Source: Breviolum minutum Mf 1.05b.01
Taxonomy: Eukaryota; Sar; Dinophyceae; Suessiales; Symbiodiniaceae
DNA length: 64,000 nucleotides
Assembly: GCA_000507305.1 (NCBI GenBank)
Contig: DF239266.1
Span: 244,241 to 308,240, forward strand
Direction: 5' to 3'
The notes beneath the pieces were generated by a model that saw nothing but the letters and a program-made list of their open reading frames with translations, was not told the DNA's origin and searched no databases. Below are positions 33,001-45,586 of the stretch, piece after piece. How positions within the stretch are numbered: position 1 is the stretch's first letter; every line of letters starts with the position of its first letter. The position numbers and the translations under genes were made by a program.

Positions 33001-36000
33001 AAACAAATCTATATTCATTTTTAGTGGTTCATTTCCTGATTCCTCTTCACTCTCCAACTATCCATAGGTGCGACTGGGATACGATCAACATATACCGATC
33101 CTTTTTGAGTCAACTATGTGGCCAGCGGTATCTGGAGGCCACCATTGCCGTTTTGGGTGGTCGAGTGGGTGGTGGAGGACATGAGTTTGCGTTGAGCCTC
33201 GTTCGCGACATCCAAGGTTGCGAAACTTTGGAAGCCAGGGTGATTTTTGGGGTCCAAGATGGTCCGAGCAGCTTTTTTTTTTGGAGGGCTCATTGCACAA
33301 TTTAAACATGAATTTGGCCTGGCAAGCACATGATGATTTGCTGCATGATTGTAGTTGAGCCAGGTGTTTCGATCTTGATTGGAAAGTGGATTCGGACAGC
33401 AGAAATCTTGCCGATGGGCTAGATCGTAAACGCCCTCGTTTTCAGCTCATCATGTATACTACAGTGTATGTGAATTAAACGTGACATAGTACATAGACGT
33501 ACGATGACGTACGTAAATGTATTTGATATAACAGCTCATGTTTCATATGGCCCAAGGACTTTGCAAAACACGATCCAGTGTTTTCTTTTTTGCCATCTTC
33601 CGGTCACAAACTTGGGTCCAGTCGGTAGGCTTTTAGAATTGCAGGGATACTTCCAATACTTTGATCATTTCATGTGAAAAATCAATTTCCAAATTGCCCA
33701 GCTCAACATCCCCTACCTTTGGGAACCAAAGATGTTCGCCAAGAGATTTTTTTTTCGTGGCCCAAGGAACTTTGATATGCGCTTTGGCATTTATGGTGTC
33801 ACAAAGATTTGTTGCTCGATGGGTTTTTGGAGCCAAAAGGTCAGGATCTTTTGTTTCGCAGACAGTGACAGATACGTGCATATATAAGATTATATACATA
33901 ATAATGTTCATATATATATATTTATCCATTATTGAAACAAACATTTCTAAGTTGCATATATATATATAGATATTATGCATTTTATGTATCTGTGTGTATA
34001 AACACAGTATATATGATTATTCCGGATGGACGCAAATGATCACAAGGTTTCACTGTTTTGGCGTTTCGCATCTTTCCCGTGGCTTGCATACATCTAGACA
34101 TTATCTCACAGCACCAGGTATGCACAAAGTCAAAACCCACGGCCTTTTTAAGTATTCAAACATGGAATGGACACCCTGACGTTTGGATCGTTGAAACCTG
34201 GATTGACCATGGGTTTGATTCTGCTCAAAAGTAGCATGGAAGAGATCAGTTATGCAAATGCAAGTTTGCCCCCAATATCATAGCCTACGCGCCCAAGTGC
34301 CAAGTAGTGGATGTTTCAGCCAAGAGTCCCTAGTAGGTAACAAGGGGTGCCTAGTTGACAATAAGTCCCCTAAATGATGTGAAACACCCTCCTGGCAACC
34401 ATGAAAGTAGAGAATAAGAGGTTGCCACCTGGAAGGTGAGGCTTTAAATAGGTCATCTTCCTTCATGTTCCAGTGTTTTGAAAGTTAGGGCTAGGGCGTA
34501 TAATTCATTTTTCTACTCGAACAACATTTGAAATATTTCCAAAACACGGATCCATCCAAACTCCCCAGCTGAGGTCAAATGGAAGTTCCTTTGGGAATTA
34601 TCCCTGGTGGTGGTGCTTGTGTCAACCTAGGGCGCTTCCTAGGAGTTGCGAGGACCATGGAGGTTGGGCACCTGTTGGTGAAAGCATGGTACACTTGCGG
34701 ATGATCATGTCAGGTGCATAGTGTTTGTAAATTGTTGGAAATTGTGTTTCGTTTTTTATTCTGTGATGGGTGAATGAAAGCTAATTACTGTAGGCATCTA
34801 TCCAAGTGACAATCCCTTTCATTGGTTGACAATATATCATATGTTTTTACATGTTGACCTGTCAGTTGGGTTCTGATTGACCTCTTACAGTAACATTTTC
34901 ATGCCAAACCTGTATGATTCTGTTGAACGCTCGTTCTCGCAGTTGTTGGTGACACCGAAAATGTCAACAAAACTACTCCAATTAGTTTTTCTTGTTCTTC
35001 GAATATTGAAAACCTTTTGCCCAGAAATTTTGCAGGTGGTTTTATCGGGAGATGACATTGAAGCAGATCAAGCTGAACGTTGGGGCAACTTGATGTGAAC
35101 ATCTTTGGAACTTCTCAAGGACGTTGATAGGATTCAATTGGTGGCAACTCGCTGGAAAGACAGGCCACCGTAAATCAACAAGATATCTTGGATCCATAAT
35201 GTATGAATTCCAGATTCATCTAGGAAATAGGTGTGCCAGTGGCTTTCGTATTTGAAGCCAATATTATGTTCACTACATTTAATCACGAAGTGGTATTACG
35301 CCTAAAACTCTGTCCATTCTCCAGGATCCTGACATTGAAACATCTTAAAACCAAGGCTTGTTGAACCGGTGCTTTCATGATCGTGAGCAACTGGAGGCTG
35401 TGCTGTGTTGTTTCGATGTGTTTGGGTCTTGATTAGGGAAAGAAGCCAGGAATGGCCGCGTGGTCTATGTTGTGCTTCTCTAATTGCGTGAAAGTTGTCT
35501 CGCAACCATGATTCTTTTGGGCTGGGGGTTCAATTACCCAAAAAGCAACCAGTACCCCATGAAAAGTTACGGAGCTATGAAACGAAACAGGATCTTTCAT
35601 TTCGCCAAAAAAGACTCAGCTTCATCTCTTTCTCCACTCCCATCCTGCCATGCCCATCTCTTCCGGTCTTTTCCCAGAGCCACGTGGAGCACTTGGCATC
35701 GCGGCTTTCGGGTTGGCCTCCACTGGCCCTGCAGTGCGCCAAAGAAGCCATCCTGGCCACGGAGCGCATGGCACACAGCGAGGTGCCCGGTGATGCCGGT
35801 TGCCAATGTGGGAATGTGGGACGGTGATGTATGGATCAAAGGCATAATATATAAACTTAAACATCTGGTTATTTTTGACCATTGGAGATGTATGGGTACA
35901 CGTACACATTTATGCGTTTTATATCTGTATATTATGTATAACATCTATAAGTCTATATATATATAACTATATGTATATATACATATGTATACATACATAT

Positions 36001-36632
36001 GGACATATGGACATATATACCTATGTCCGTGACGACATGACCAAGGTTTCTTCCTAAACGCATGATCTAACAGTACCGAAACTTTGTGTTTTGCTTTTGA
36101 GAAGTTTGTTTGGAAAGCAGACATGATGAGACATTGCGAAACAGCTTTGGGAAAATGTTCGATATTGTGTTGTATGGGATGATGAGACATGGACGATAGA
36201 TCAAATTTTGTTCAAGCTTTGATATTTCCTTGTGGTCCTGTATCATCCGCCTCTTCGAGGGGATAAGGTGCCAGGCCTATTCTTGCTTTGGTGGTTTTAC
36301 TGGAAGTGGAATGTGGCAAACCAGGTATATGTATATAACACAAGAGTTGGTTCTACGTGTATATATATATATGTATACATACATACATATTACGGTGTAT
36401 ATATAATACCGCCAAAAGGGTACATGGCATATGGCTAGAATAATCTTAACCACCAACCTTAACCTCACCAGTCACCAACTATTGGCTCACCCACCAACAG
36501 GCCTTGAAAGAGAATTTGATGCTCTTCTACAAATCTTTGCGTGGTCCAGAAGCACGACAACGTCTTGAGAAGTTCTTAAAGGAAGGTGGACAAACCAGAG
36601 CTGGAGAAATGGTACCTCGACACATAAGGTGA
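30089..36632 (+). CDS. Enoyl-CoA hydratase/isomerase (crotonase) family protein, at least 11 exons
   Basis: Exons, all phase-matched: 30089-30123 (ATG, MAPPSFAEKYKT), 30941-30998, 31504-31622, 32790-about 32828, 33068-33193, 33767-33810, 34574-34662, 35036-35084, 35356-35399, 35678-35782, 36501-36611 or to TGA 36630-36632. This gives about 280 residues, normal for crotonases. Motifs in order: GVCVATMKSGE; RIRVLVVRSANDAW; WHSNLEVLRTM; ATIAVLGGRVGGGGHEFAL (oxyanion-hole loop); FDMRFGIYG; QMEVPLGIIPGGG; VVLSGDDIEADQAERWGLLN; VEHLASRLSGWPPLAL; EKFLKEGGQTRAGEM. The glutamates in GGGGHE and QMEVPLG correspond to the catalytic pair of mitochondrial enoyl-CoA hydratase. Expected role: hydration or isomerisation of an acyl-CoA double bond; compartment unclear. 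Donors are GT, GC (30124, 31623, 35085) and GA (33194). Confidence 0.8.
33194..33766 (+). other. GA-AG intron in the crotonase gene
   Basis: Reading TT|GAGCCT as the donor and CCAAG|G as the acceptor joins HEFAL to NFDMRFG, with spacing exactly as in the family. The GT further downstream breaks that spacing. A GA donor is rare outside dinoflagellates. Confidence 0.6.
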
Positions 36633-39600
36633 CAACTTTTCACCTCGTTTGGCTCGAGAAACAGTCCTGGAGAAAGATGAGATCCCCTCACCCCTTAAAG
36701 TTGGCGTTGAGGAAGCCACACATCACTACCATAAAACGGTGATGGATCAATACAATTGCATGACATGTTCGGGACTCTGGACTTCTAGAGTTTTGGTATG
36801 AGGAACTTCGTATTTGGTGTTGGTCAGCATTCTGGCAAGGGTTTACAAGAATATTTTGGGAAGGTTCAAATTCGCCTTGTACGAGCGAATTTAAAAAAGT
36901 CTCAAACAATGAGGATCCTAGATCCCTGTTAATTCTTTGAACCCAAGGATCTGGGATTTGGTTGATGGATGATGGATGTAGATGTCCATATAGCTTAGCA
37001 AATCCTGCTTCAGGATTTGCAGAAGACCTTGAGCAAACTTTGAGACACCGAAGGCCGACTCTTGGCAACTTGGACCAATGGTTTTCTCGCTTTTTTTGAA
37101 GAAGGGAACGTATTAGCAACTGCTTCAACGACTTTGTATATAGGTGAAAAGTAGCTGAACTTTGACGTTGACTTAAAAGCAATTTCCTTGGAGAATAAAC
37201 ATCAAGAATTGATGTCATGTAGCCTCTGGTTCTTTGCAGTCATCATTCGCCATCAAACCTAGCTGGCCAGAAAATCCACCATTTGTAGATGCGTTTCCTA
37301 TACTAAAGTTAAAGTTCTATTCCCATGTTAGATTATTTGCATGTACTATTTAGTAGCATGTTGCTTACAATCACCATTCTTTGACACCATTTGGGGTTAC
37401 CAGGTGTCTTGGTGTCCTCGGAGGTCATGGATTGAAGAGCACCGTTGCGGTCTGCAGAAAAAAAAAGCGCTGCAGCTGGAGTTTTGGGCGCCAATGGCCT
37501 GAGTGAACTATTATGGATAAATGGGAAGCCATGATTTACCTCACATCACCCGGTGATTTGTTATTTTTATTTATATTTTTTCTGAAGATGTTGTCATGGT
37601 TTAAAGTTTGTAAATAAATCAGCAACATCCGAAACAATATAAAGCACCTTCTAAACACATGAAGAAGTCGGAGAATTCCCTCAGCTGTTGGGTTGATTCA
37701 GCCAACTCACAAGGCACTGAAAGATACTGAAACGATGTCACCCGAACCGTCCTCCAAATCCTGACTTTTCAAAGGTCCTTTTTGTACTTAAATGATGTGA
37801 CTATGGGTGATGTAGGATTTCTTCTTTCGGATTCCTTTAATTGGGTGAACTCAATTGATCTCATCTTACCCTTGAGTTCAACCTGTGAACCCCTTCGTTT
37901 CCCACCAACCTCCATAGCTTCTGAGGTCCTTGACAGCCCCGCGACGCCCCGTTGTGTTCGGGGCGTTTTATCAGCAAAGTGAAGGGGAGAGAAAAAAGTG
38001 GTTGCTTGCTGCGTGTTGCGGTTGGGGCAGCCTCAGCCTATATACATAATACTTGCAGCTTTTTGTTCACTTTTGAAATCTAAATCCAGATGACATGTAA
38101 ATAAATTTGTGAGTTGATATATGGACAGGACAAGTGGCCAGTATGTTCATCCTGTGGGGGGGACTGAAACCACGAAAAAACACATCTGAAATCAAACAAG
38201 GGTACAGTACATGCTTCCAATCTTCAATTTTGCCCTGAAATTGTTCAAAAGTCGACACCTCCAAAAGGTGGAGCTTGTGATGTTGAAGGTGGGCCTTTCC
38301 AGATTTTGTCCCGTCACTCAAGTTGATTGGTTGGTTACAGGAGTACATGCCCCTAACAAAGACATGTTCATACATTTTCCACGAAGATGAAAAACATCGC
38401 AACCGGTGTCTCTAGAATATCATCATGCCAACGTCTAGGCTTCCTTTGCATAGATACAAGCCAGTGAGTGTACCCTTATTCAAAGTAAGGACTTAGCCAG
38501 GCTATCAGCTATCATGTGTTACAATTAGGAGATCCTGAAAATGACATTTGCTCCCAACCCTGGGTGAATTTTTCAACAGATCGGGTCGTTGAAGGAACAA
38601 CAGTCATGAACTTTTGGTCAGTTGACCCGTTTTATGTGTGAATGTAGTTTCAACTTTCACCACCAGTGGTTTCATGTGGTTTTGCCTAGTCTCCCACTAG
38701 ATTTCGCGTCCTTCCACGTAAGTTGTGACACCGTCCCCATTTTTATGCAGCTCGCAGGAAGGTACGGGAAGCACAGGCAGCTGCTCCTGTGGAACGTATT
38801 TGTCAACCACGTCCCTTAGGTGGGCATACTTGATGGTTCAGAAATCTGGTGAGTTACCAATAGAGATACAGGGGAAGACCTTGTGAAAAATGGGAGACTC
38901 TTCAGCCCTCAACTGTTGATGAAAGATTCGTTCCCAGCTTATGCACCGCGAAGTAGGTGCCCTGCAGGTGTGAAATCCTAGCAAATCTAGACAGACCAGA
39001 GAATGCGACATGTTTTGTTGGCCTTGTTTCGATGGTGTGTTTTTTTCATGGAAAGGGGAAGAGGTTGTCATATGTGGCCACTGAAACTTGGAAACACTGC
39101 CCACCAAGCAATACTCTTGTGACAATAGATGACTCCATTTTGTCCCTTCATCGAAATTGGAGATCGGGTAATGCACCTTCTGGATTCCCTCCTACCATGG
39201 GGCCCCTTTATAGCTGCCTTGGACTTCCTGCTTTCCAAAAATTGATCAACCTTCAGAAATGGACAGCAAGAAGAACTATTCAACCATTTCTTTTATGATT
39301 TTATATCTTTGTAACCATTTTTCAACACCTTTGGACCTCAAGGCGCCTGTCTTTCAGTGTTACCAGGTGAAGTCTCCGAACGATTTATGTTTCAATACAG
39401 ATGTCAGGAGGCCGGACGTTGGCTTCTGAGCAATTGTGTGGGAATTGATGGACTTCTCGATTATCCAATCTGAGCGAAGGATTTTGAGGAATTTGAGTCT
39501 TGAGAGGCTCATGCTTCTAGGATTATATATAGAATCATACCAGACCAGTCCCGAAATTAGTTATGCAGTAATTTTTCAGTGAATCTTCATACACAGACTT

Positions 39601-39645
39601 TCTCCTTTTTTTGGGGGCGACCCACTTCTGGCAACCGACCCACAG
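36633..39645. other. Mostly non-coding, two possible small exons
   Basis: Possible exons are a GC-rich frame VLDSPATPRCVRGVLSAK (37926-37982, stop TGA) and KVREAQAAAPVERICQPRPL (about 38757-38820, before a GTGGGC donor). No family can be assigned. The rest shows nothing. Confidence 0.3.
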
Positions 39646-40256
39646 GATCCACCCCCTGCCGTGCCGGACGCGGCGGACGTGCCCGATGTGCCGGACGACG
39701 CAACGGTGGAGTTGCTGAGTTTCGACGAGGATCCAAGTCCCAGGCGCCTTGATGAAACCACAGGTGGAAGCTGCGCTGTTTGGGGTCCTTTGTAGTTGTA
39801 GAGATGATCATGGTGAAGGTCCATGAAGTCCTGAAAAGGTGATTTTGTGGTTGAACAATGACATTATATATGGAGAGTAGTTACAATGATCTGGCCTTGG
39901 AGTTTGTTTCAACTAAAGGCCAAACAGCAAACAGTTGTAGAAAAGCTCATGTGTTGTTGTTAAAAGAAAGATCTTTTCCTAGGCTCAGCCACCTTCTCAG
40001 CCTTTTGCTCAGCAACAGATTTTCAAACGTTGAGCATGCTACTTTATGGATTCCATTTGAACAGTTTTCTTCCAAAATTCAACCAAAGCAAGCCGAATCC
40101 ATTGTTTTTTTAAATGTTTTTTCTCCTATGATTTTCCAACCCTTACCTCCGAGCCCTTTCCCGTAACTCCCACTGTTATTGGTTGCAGGGGGACTTTTGG
40201 AGACTTGTTGGACTTGGACGCCCAGCCGGTCGAAAGAAGGCGAAACACAGATTTTT
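39646..40256 (+). CDS. Acidic Pro/Asp-rich protein with clathrin-box-like motifs (partial)
   Basis: Three exons close in phase: 39646-39763 (DPPPAVPDAADVPDVPDD, then VELLSFDEDPSPRR), 39983-40031 (SATFSAFCSATDFQT), and 40189-about 40256 (GTFGDLLDLDAQPVERR). LLSFD and LLDLD both fit the clathrin-box pattern L-phi-x-phi-[DE], and the disordered acidic/Pro-rich setting is typical of tails of endocytic adaptor proteins. That makes an adaptor (ENTH/ANTH, AP or GGA-like) a reasonable guess, but no globular domain was found. The second intron uses a TT|GAGC donor, the same type as in the crotonase gene. If no further splice occurs, the last frame runs to a TAG at about 40379-40381. Confidence 0.5.
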
Positions 40257-41420
40257 CGTTGCTTGCTTGGAGCCCTAGGAAAACACCGAATCTTCAAACC
40301 CCCATAGCAACTTGTTATTTTTACCGCAAACTGTTGGTTGAAATATTGTTGAAGTATGGGGACTTAAACCCACAACTTTAGTATGCTTGGTTGGAATATG
40401 AGGGAAATGATTACTTTGCTTGAGCATTTTCATGCTTGATGGAATCATTATGAATCATTGGTATGTCACCCCGCAGAAGATGTATGATTGTGATGACCCG
40501 AGGTGACATCCCCATACAACTTGAAGAGTTGGGAAGTAACGACTTGACTGGTGGTTTCAATAGGTAGATGTTGATCCCTCTGAAAAGGGTTGGATGGTCC
40601 GATGGTCCCAATTAAACTTCTCACGATGCATCATGCATAGAAGCAGGCTGTGAACTTTTACAGAACGTCCTGTTGTTCTGCGATGTTGCAACATGATATA
40701 TGCATTTCTAATATCATTATGGTACATACGTACATACGGTTGATGGCTGAAATCCTGCCCCGCCAGCTATGTGTCATATACGAGAGTAGTGGCTGTTCCC
40801 CCTATGACCCCTTAATTTCAAGACATGAAAGGTGGTGCAGGAATGTCAAAATGAAAGGGGTACACAGAAACAACTCCTCATCAAGACTGGTGCAGGATTT
40901 CGGCCATCATACGTGTTTTTCGCGGTTTTTCCTTTGTTATATTTCCTTCTCTATAAAACGACCAGCAAACAGCAGTTTGTAGCTGTGGAATTTTGGTCAA
41001 AATCATTGGGGAGATGTTTCTTGAATGGTGGATCCAACTTTATTTGGCCTGGGAGGTACTGGTTAGCAGCATCCTTGATGACCACTCGTTGGTTAAGCCA
41101 TGTGACTTTGTTTTGAGTTTTTTCGATTATTTTTTTTCTTTCTGGTGGGAACAAAAATCCAACGTAACATCTTGGAGGTGACAAAAATCTAGCCTTCCTG
41201 GCAGGCCTGCCTTGAAGTTGAAAGAGGAAGGGAATGACCTGGTACCTTTTCCCCGATGGGATAGGAATGGGCGAGCGAATGCGTTTGGACACGAGTTGGG
41301 GTGCTGTAGGTGCTTAGGAGTTTAGGAGTTTTTGTAGCAGTTAGTAAGGTGGGATATGATATACGAGGGAGAAGCCCAGTTGGAATGCTTTTCCTATCTT
41401 TTTATTTTCCAACTTCCCAG
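40257..41420. other. Intergenic or intronic; holds a foldback element
   Basis: No exon recognised apart from the MITE-like element at 40740-40910. Confidence 0.35.
40740..40910. mobile_element. MITE-like foldback element, family 1, copy A
   Basis: Left arm TGATGGCTGAAATCCTGCCC (40741-40760) and right arm GGTGCAGGATTTCGGCCATCA (40889-40909) are inverted repeats with few mismatches. The core GAAATCCTGC(A)CC is shared with copies at 55.3 and 58.75 kb. Confidence 0.75.
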
Positions 41421-44400
41421 GATATCATAGACCTTCCTAAGAAACCTACTCGTACTATCGTAAGTTCAGATGTTGGTCACTTCAAGGACCCTAAGACAAG
41501 GGCTGATTTCAACCGTTCCACGAGGTTCGGCACAAGAAATTTCAAGAGGCCATCAAGTGCTACGAGGTGAGGAGACATCTTCCAGACAACTGTGAGAATC
41601 ATGGAACCACTCTCATCCCAAATGATGGTTTATTAGTCCCACCAAAAAAACGGACCTGAAGTTCGAATTGATTACATGATTCCGGGCAGAAATTAGATCC
41701 AGCAAAATCAATCGTCCAAGTGTTTGCTGTCCGAATGGTGTGGCTCAAGAAGATTTGTCCCAAAGCAATCCTAGGTGGCAAGCTTGGTTGGTCCAGTGAG
41801 TCCAGTGTAGAATACGGGATTGGTTGGTGCACGGTTCCCCATCTGCTGCAGTAGTGACAAACGATGATGAACCATGGAGAACTTTGGTGAAGTATGATGA
41901 AATATTATGGCACAAGTCATGCCACGCTTCAACTGAATTGAACTGATCATGAAACCAGATTCCTTGAACTACTACTCTTTCTCAACTGATTCTTAAACCA
42001 GCACATTTCATGCCGTGACCAAGGTCACAGCATTGAATTGGTCACCAAACTCGAAGCAAAGGAGTTTTCCTTGTCCTTCAGGAGGTTTCTAATCTTCTTG
42101 TCATGATTGGTCTATTTAACAGTTCATCCTTCTTTGGCTGAGATTTGGCCTTGACAAAATACAATATGTATTATGTACGTAGTATATTCTTTAATTGCAT
42201 TCGTTTGCCATGTATTTCTATGTACACTTTAGAAACTTTCAGCCAACTCTTCATGTATATACATATTTTTATATATACGTGATACATTATCTAGGGGCCA
42301 TTCCCCCCCAGCTCATGGTATGGTACCTGCCCCCTGTGGTGGTAGGTAGTAGTACCAGTAGTTCAATAGTACTAGTACTACTAGTACTACTACCGTACGG
42401 GATACGGGTACAGCAGGGGTATACCATTTAGGGGGGACTGTCGACACACGACGTGGGTGCACTTTGCATGTTCCTGCATGACCTCCAACGTATGGTACCC
42501 ACGACACCGCCTGTGCCACAAGCACTAGTAGTTCCAGTACTAGTCCTTTACTACCAGTACTACTTTAGTACCATTGCATATAAACTGTTAGTATCATTAA
42601 ACAAAAAAATCTATTACACCACAATGCTGACCCGTTTACATACAAAGATGTGGCGTTGAAAGATCTCGATGCTGGGTTGCAGGCTGCCATTGTGGCCCTT
42701 GACATCGAGGATGGCAGGGAACAGGCGAAACGGGAAAGAGGGAATTTAAGAGTCATTACGGTATGATACAACATATCCTAGAGATGCAACAAATAATACA
42801 TGATTATATCATGTATTTATTTGGAGACATCTTTGCATTCTTCCCGTTGTTAGACATCTATGTTTGATTGGTTTACCTTGGTGTCTAAGGGATGCATGCA
42901 AGCAAGAGCGACCTGTACTGACCTTGTCATGCAGCTCGAAACATGGCAGTCTAGGATGTGGGAATCTTCCCAAATTGAGCTTATGATGCTGAAGTATAGT
43001 AGTTACTGTACATACTCAGATCCAGTGGTTTTGCTTGGCAGTGTAATTATATCATACTAGCTCGCTCTTTTTCCAACAAGCATAGTCTAGACAGTCTGGT
43101 TTATTGGAGCATCGCTACGAGAGATCAGTGATCAGAAACTCATCTTGGCAAATTTGCTGTACTTCCACCCCATTGTTGGAAAGAAGATCAGCAAAGGTGA
43201 AGAGACGCAAGTGAAACATAGCCTTGGATATGACTGACGAAAACCAGGGTGGAAACATGAGTTTCAGATGTTGCTGCTGCCAATATCTGACTTTTCAATA
43301 CATTTATTTGCAGCTCTTTGTTCTTGCATATCAATATATATATATACTTATTATTCGTTTACATTTACTATACAGATTCATTGTCGAATCATCATCACAA
43401 GTATTTTGCTGGCGGATTGGTTATGATGTGACCTTTTTGAAACAGGGATCTATTGGCAAATGGATCAAGGAATGCAGCTTTGCGACAGATGGATAGAATC
43501 CTGGCAAAACTTGTTTGAAGCGCAAGCATATTGCAATTGCCTTTCTATGTACAAGGACAATTTTACCATCCTACATTTACCATTCAACTCTTGCAAAGAG
43601 CTCGTGTCATGAAGCATTTGAAGCGGGCCGCAACTGACTTTGGAGGTGCTTCTGTCTTCCCTTCATTCCAACTTGGCCTTTTGCCATCTTCAATTGGAGG
43701 CTATGGGATCCATGAACTTCAACTTTATTGGAGAAACTGTCAAGAGTTGGGTTGTGGAATGGCATCGAGTCTTATATGAAGGTTTTGTTTGGTTTTGTCC
43801 TGATGAAAAGATCTTGGCAAGGGTGCCTTGATGGAAAGATATAGAAATAATGTTGTGAATTCTTTGAAGGACCCCACAGGCGGGTGTTTCAAAACTACTG
43901 ACCAACCTCCACTGTTTTCCAACCAGAATTCAGTCATTTCAGTGGCTTTTGGGTGTAAATCATTTTGAGACATACCCGCCATTGATTCTCCTGTCTTGAT
44001 CTTTCTTGGCACTGGTTGGATGTCTCTTCCGTGTGTTAGCGTTGGTTGTTGTGATTTGGTTAATGATGTGGGCTTCAGTTTTTCACTTTTTCGAAGTAGA
44101 ATGCGATGGGTGTACTGTCCCGTGCCATACACCAGGCGAATCCCGAAAGTCTTTTAATGGCATGTTTTCCCTCAGACCATTTGTCACATATTATTACTAT
44201 TATTATTATTAGCACCAAACTTTGAGAAATGCAGACGAAAGGGAACCAATCTCACTTTGAGATGCTTTTCTTTAAATGCGTCTCATCAAGAAATACCTAC
44301 AAGCACGTGTTCCAATTTTTGCCAACAAGAAACATCAAAAAGACATCATATTTTTGACCGTCCCATGCTTGAATCACCACAGTCCCCGTTTTTTCTTCCT

Positions 44401-45403
44401 CACTTCCCGGCACCTGATCAGTTGTACCGCCGTGCTCAAGATGCAGCAACTCAAAGTTTGGAGTTAGATCCTGGAAATACCAAGGCGCTGAGCGGCCCGT
44501 GCTCGGGATGATTTACCTGGGAATGCGGATGAAACTCATGGAACAATTAGCTGAAAAACTATGGTGTTGGATGAACAAAGTAAAGCATTGAAGCATCTTA
44601 GGAATGTAGGGCTCAACATCAAAATCCATCAACATCAACACTTTCGGCCGAATTTTGTGCTAGAAACCGCCTTCTTGGGGTAGAAACGCATGGGATTGTT
44701 GTAATGCTTGGACCCCTTATAACTTTGGGGAGGCCCATATAGTGTTAAACACTTCCAAGATGCAACTCTGGAAAGTGTAGAGGTGATGAAGGGCTCCCGG
44801 AAATGACGGCGACTGTTGTAACGGTTGGTAATGCCAGTGGAGAAGCTTGGTGTTTTAAACTTAGTAGCCATGAGATTCGGCGTTGATGGTTAAAGGGAGG
44901 GAATAAACAAACAAATTTTCGATGGCTTTGGCTGATATGCGAGGTTAACCAGGTGGTCATGGTGCTTGGTGTCTGATTGTAGGCGATGGATAATTATGCT
45001 ACACTTGGGATGTCGGGGCGATGAGTAGACAGAAACTCTATGCAGATATTTTCCGGTTTTCATAATTCTAAGTTTACTACTCACCATTCACCCATTTATT
45101 CACCATTGGCTCACCACCTCCTTACCATTCACGCTCCCTGAAATCACTACAATACAACCCTCAAACGCTTTCAAGATTCTCGTGTCCTTTCGAGATGGCA
45201 GAACCTGGCGACTGTTTCACGACTGGTTTTTACAGAGGTATTGAACTGTTACATGCCATCTTTCGTGGAACTCTCCAATTTCCATCACATGCCCGGCTTC
45301 CCTACGTTGAATGGCAGCACCTCTAACAACCGAAGGCGCTGTACAGACGCTGCTTGGCCCAGAAAGCGCTGAAGATGTTTCCAGAGGCGGAAGCTGGGAA
45401 CAG
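41421..45403 (+). CDS. TPR-repeat protein, several exons (partial)
   Basis: Exons: 41421-41459 (DIIDLPKKPTRTI, GTAAGT donor); 41525-41566 (VRHKKFQEAIKCYE); 42648-42760 (VALKDLDAGLQAAIVALDIE, then EQAKRERGNLRVIT); possibly 43599-43645 (ARVMKHLKRAATDFG); 44422-44484 (LYRRAQDAATQSLELDPGNT + K); and 45336-45403 (ALYRRCLAQKALKMFPEAEA). The last two join exactly in phase as LELDPGNTK|ALYRR, the classic helix A/B boundary of tetratricopeptide repeats in Hsp90/Hsp70 co-chaperones and TPR immunophilins. Role: protein-protein interaction scaffold. No PPIase or J domain was seen. The intron 44485-45335 has a GC donor and is flanked by a 9-bp direct repeat. The first intron (41460-41524) would be only 65 bp, and an alternative frame through it also stays open. 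Confidence 0.6.
42340..42560. repeat. AGTACT/GTAGTA palindrome-rich cluster
   Basis: Many overlapping GTAGTAC, AGTACTAGT and TAGTACTAC units form mutually inverted segments (about 42343-42393 and 42526-42563), giving strong hairpin potential. Confidence 0.6.
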
Positions 45404-45586
45404 GTATGGCAGGTATGGCAAGTATGGCTCAAGTCATGGGTCATATTTCATATTCGACTCATATTGGTAGGTCCTTTTTTGGGGGGGATCCAATGATTGT
45501 GAGCAACCATGAAACCTCATGGCTTTATATATTGGAAGATTGCTGGACTGTTAATGTGGGCTACCAAACTGGGCACTCGATAGAGG

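Noticed and set aside
33573..33613. Alternative crotonase exon ending in HKLG/TNLG near 33610
   Set aside because: It resembles the family locally, but phases do not close; the exon 33767-33810 closes exactly using a GA donor.
45420..45434. TATGGCTCAAG as a leader relic in the TPR gene
   Set aside because: Only 10 of 12 matches, and it lies just after a TPR exon in a GGTATGGCA repeat context.
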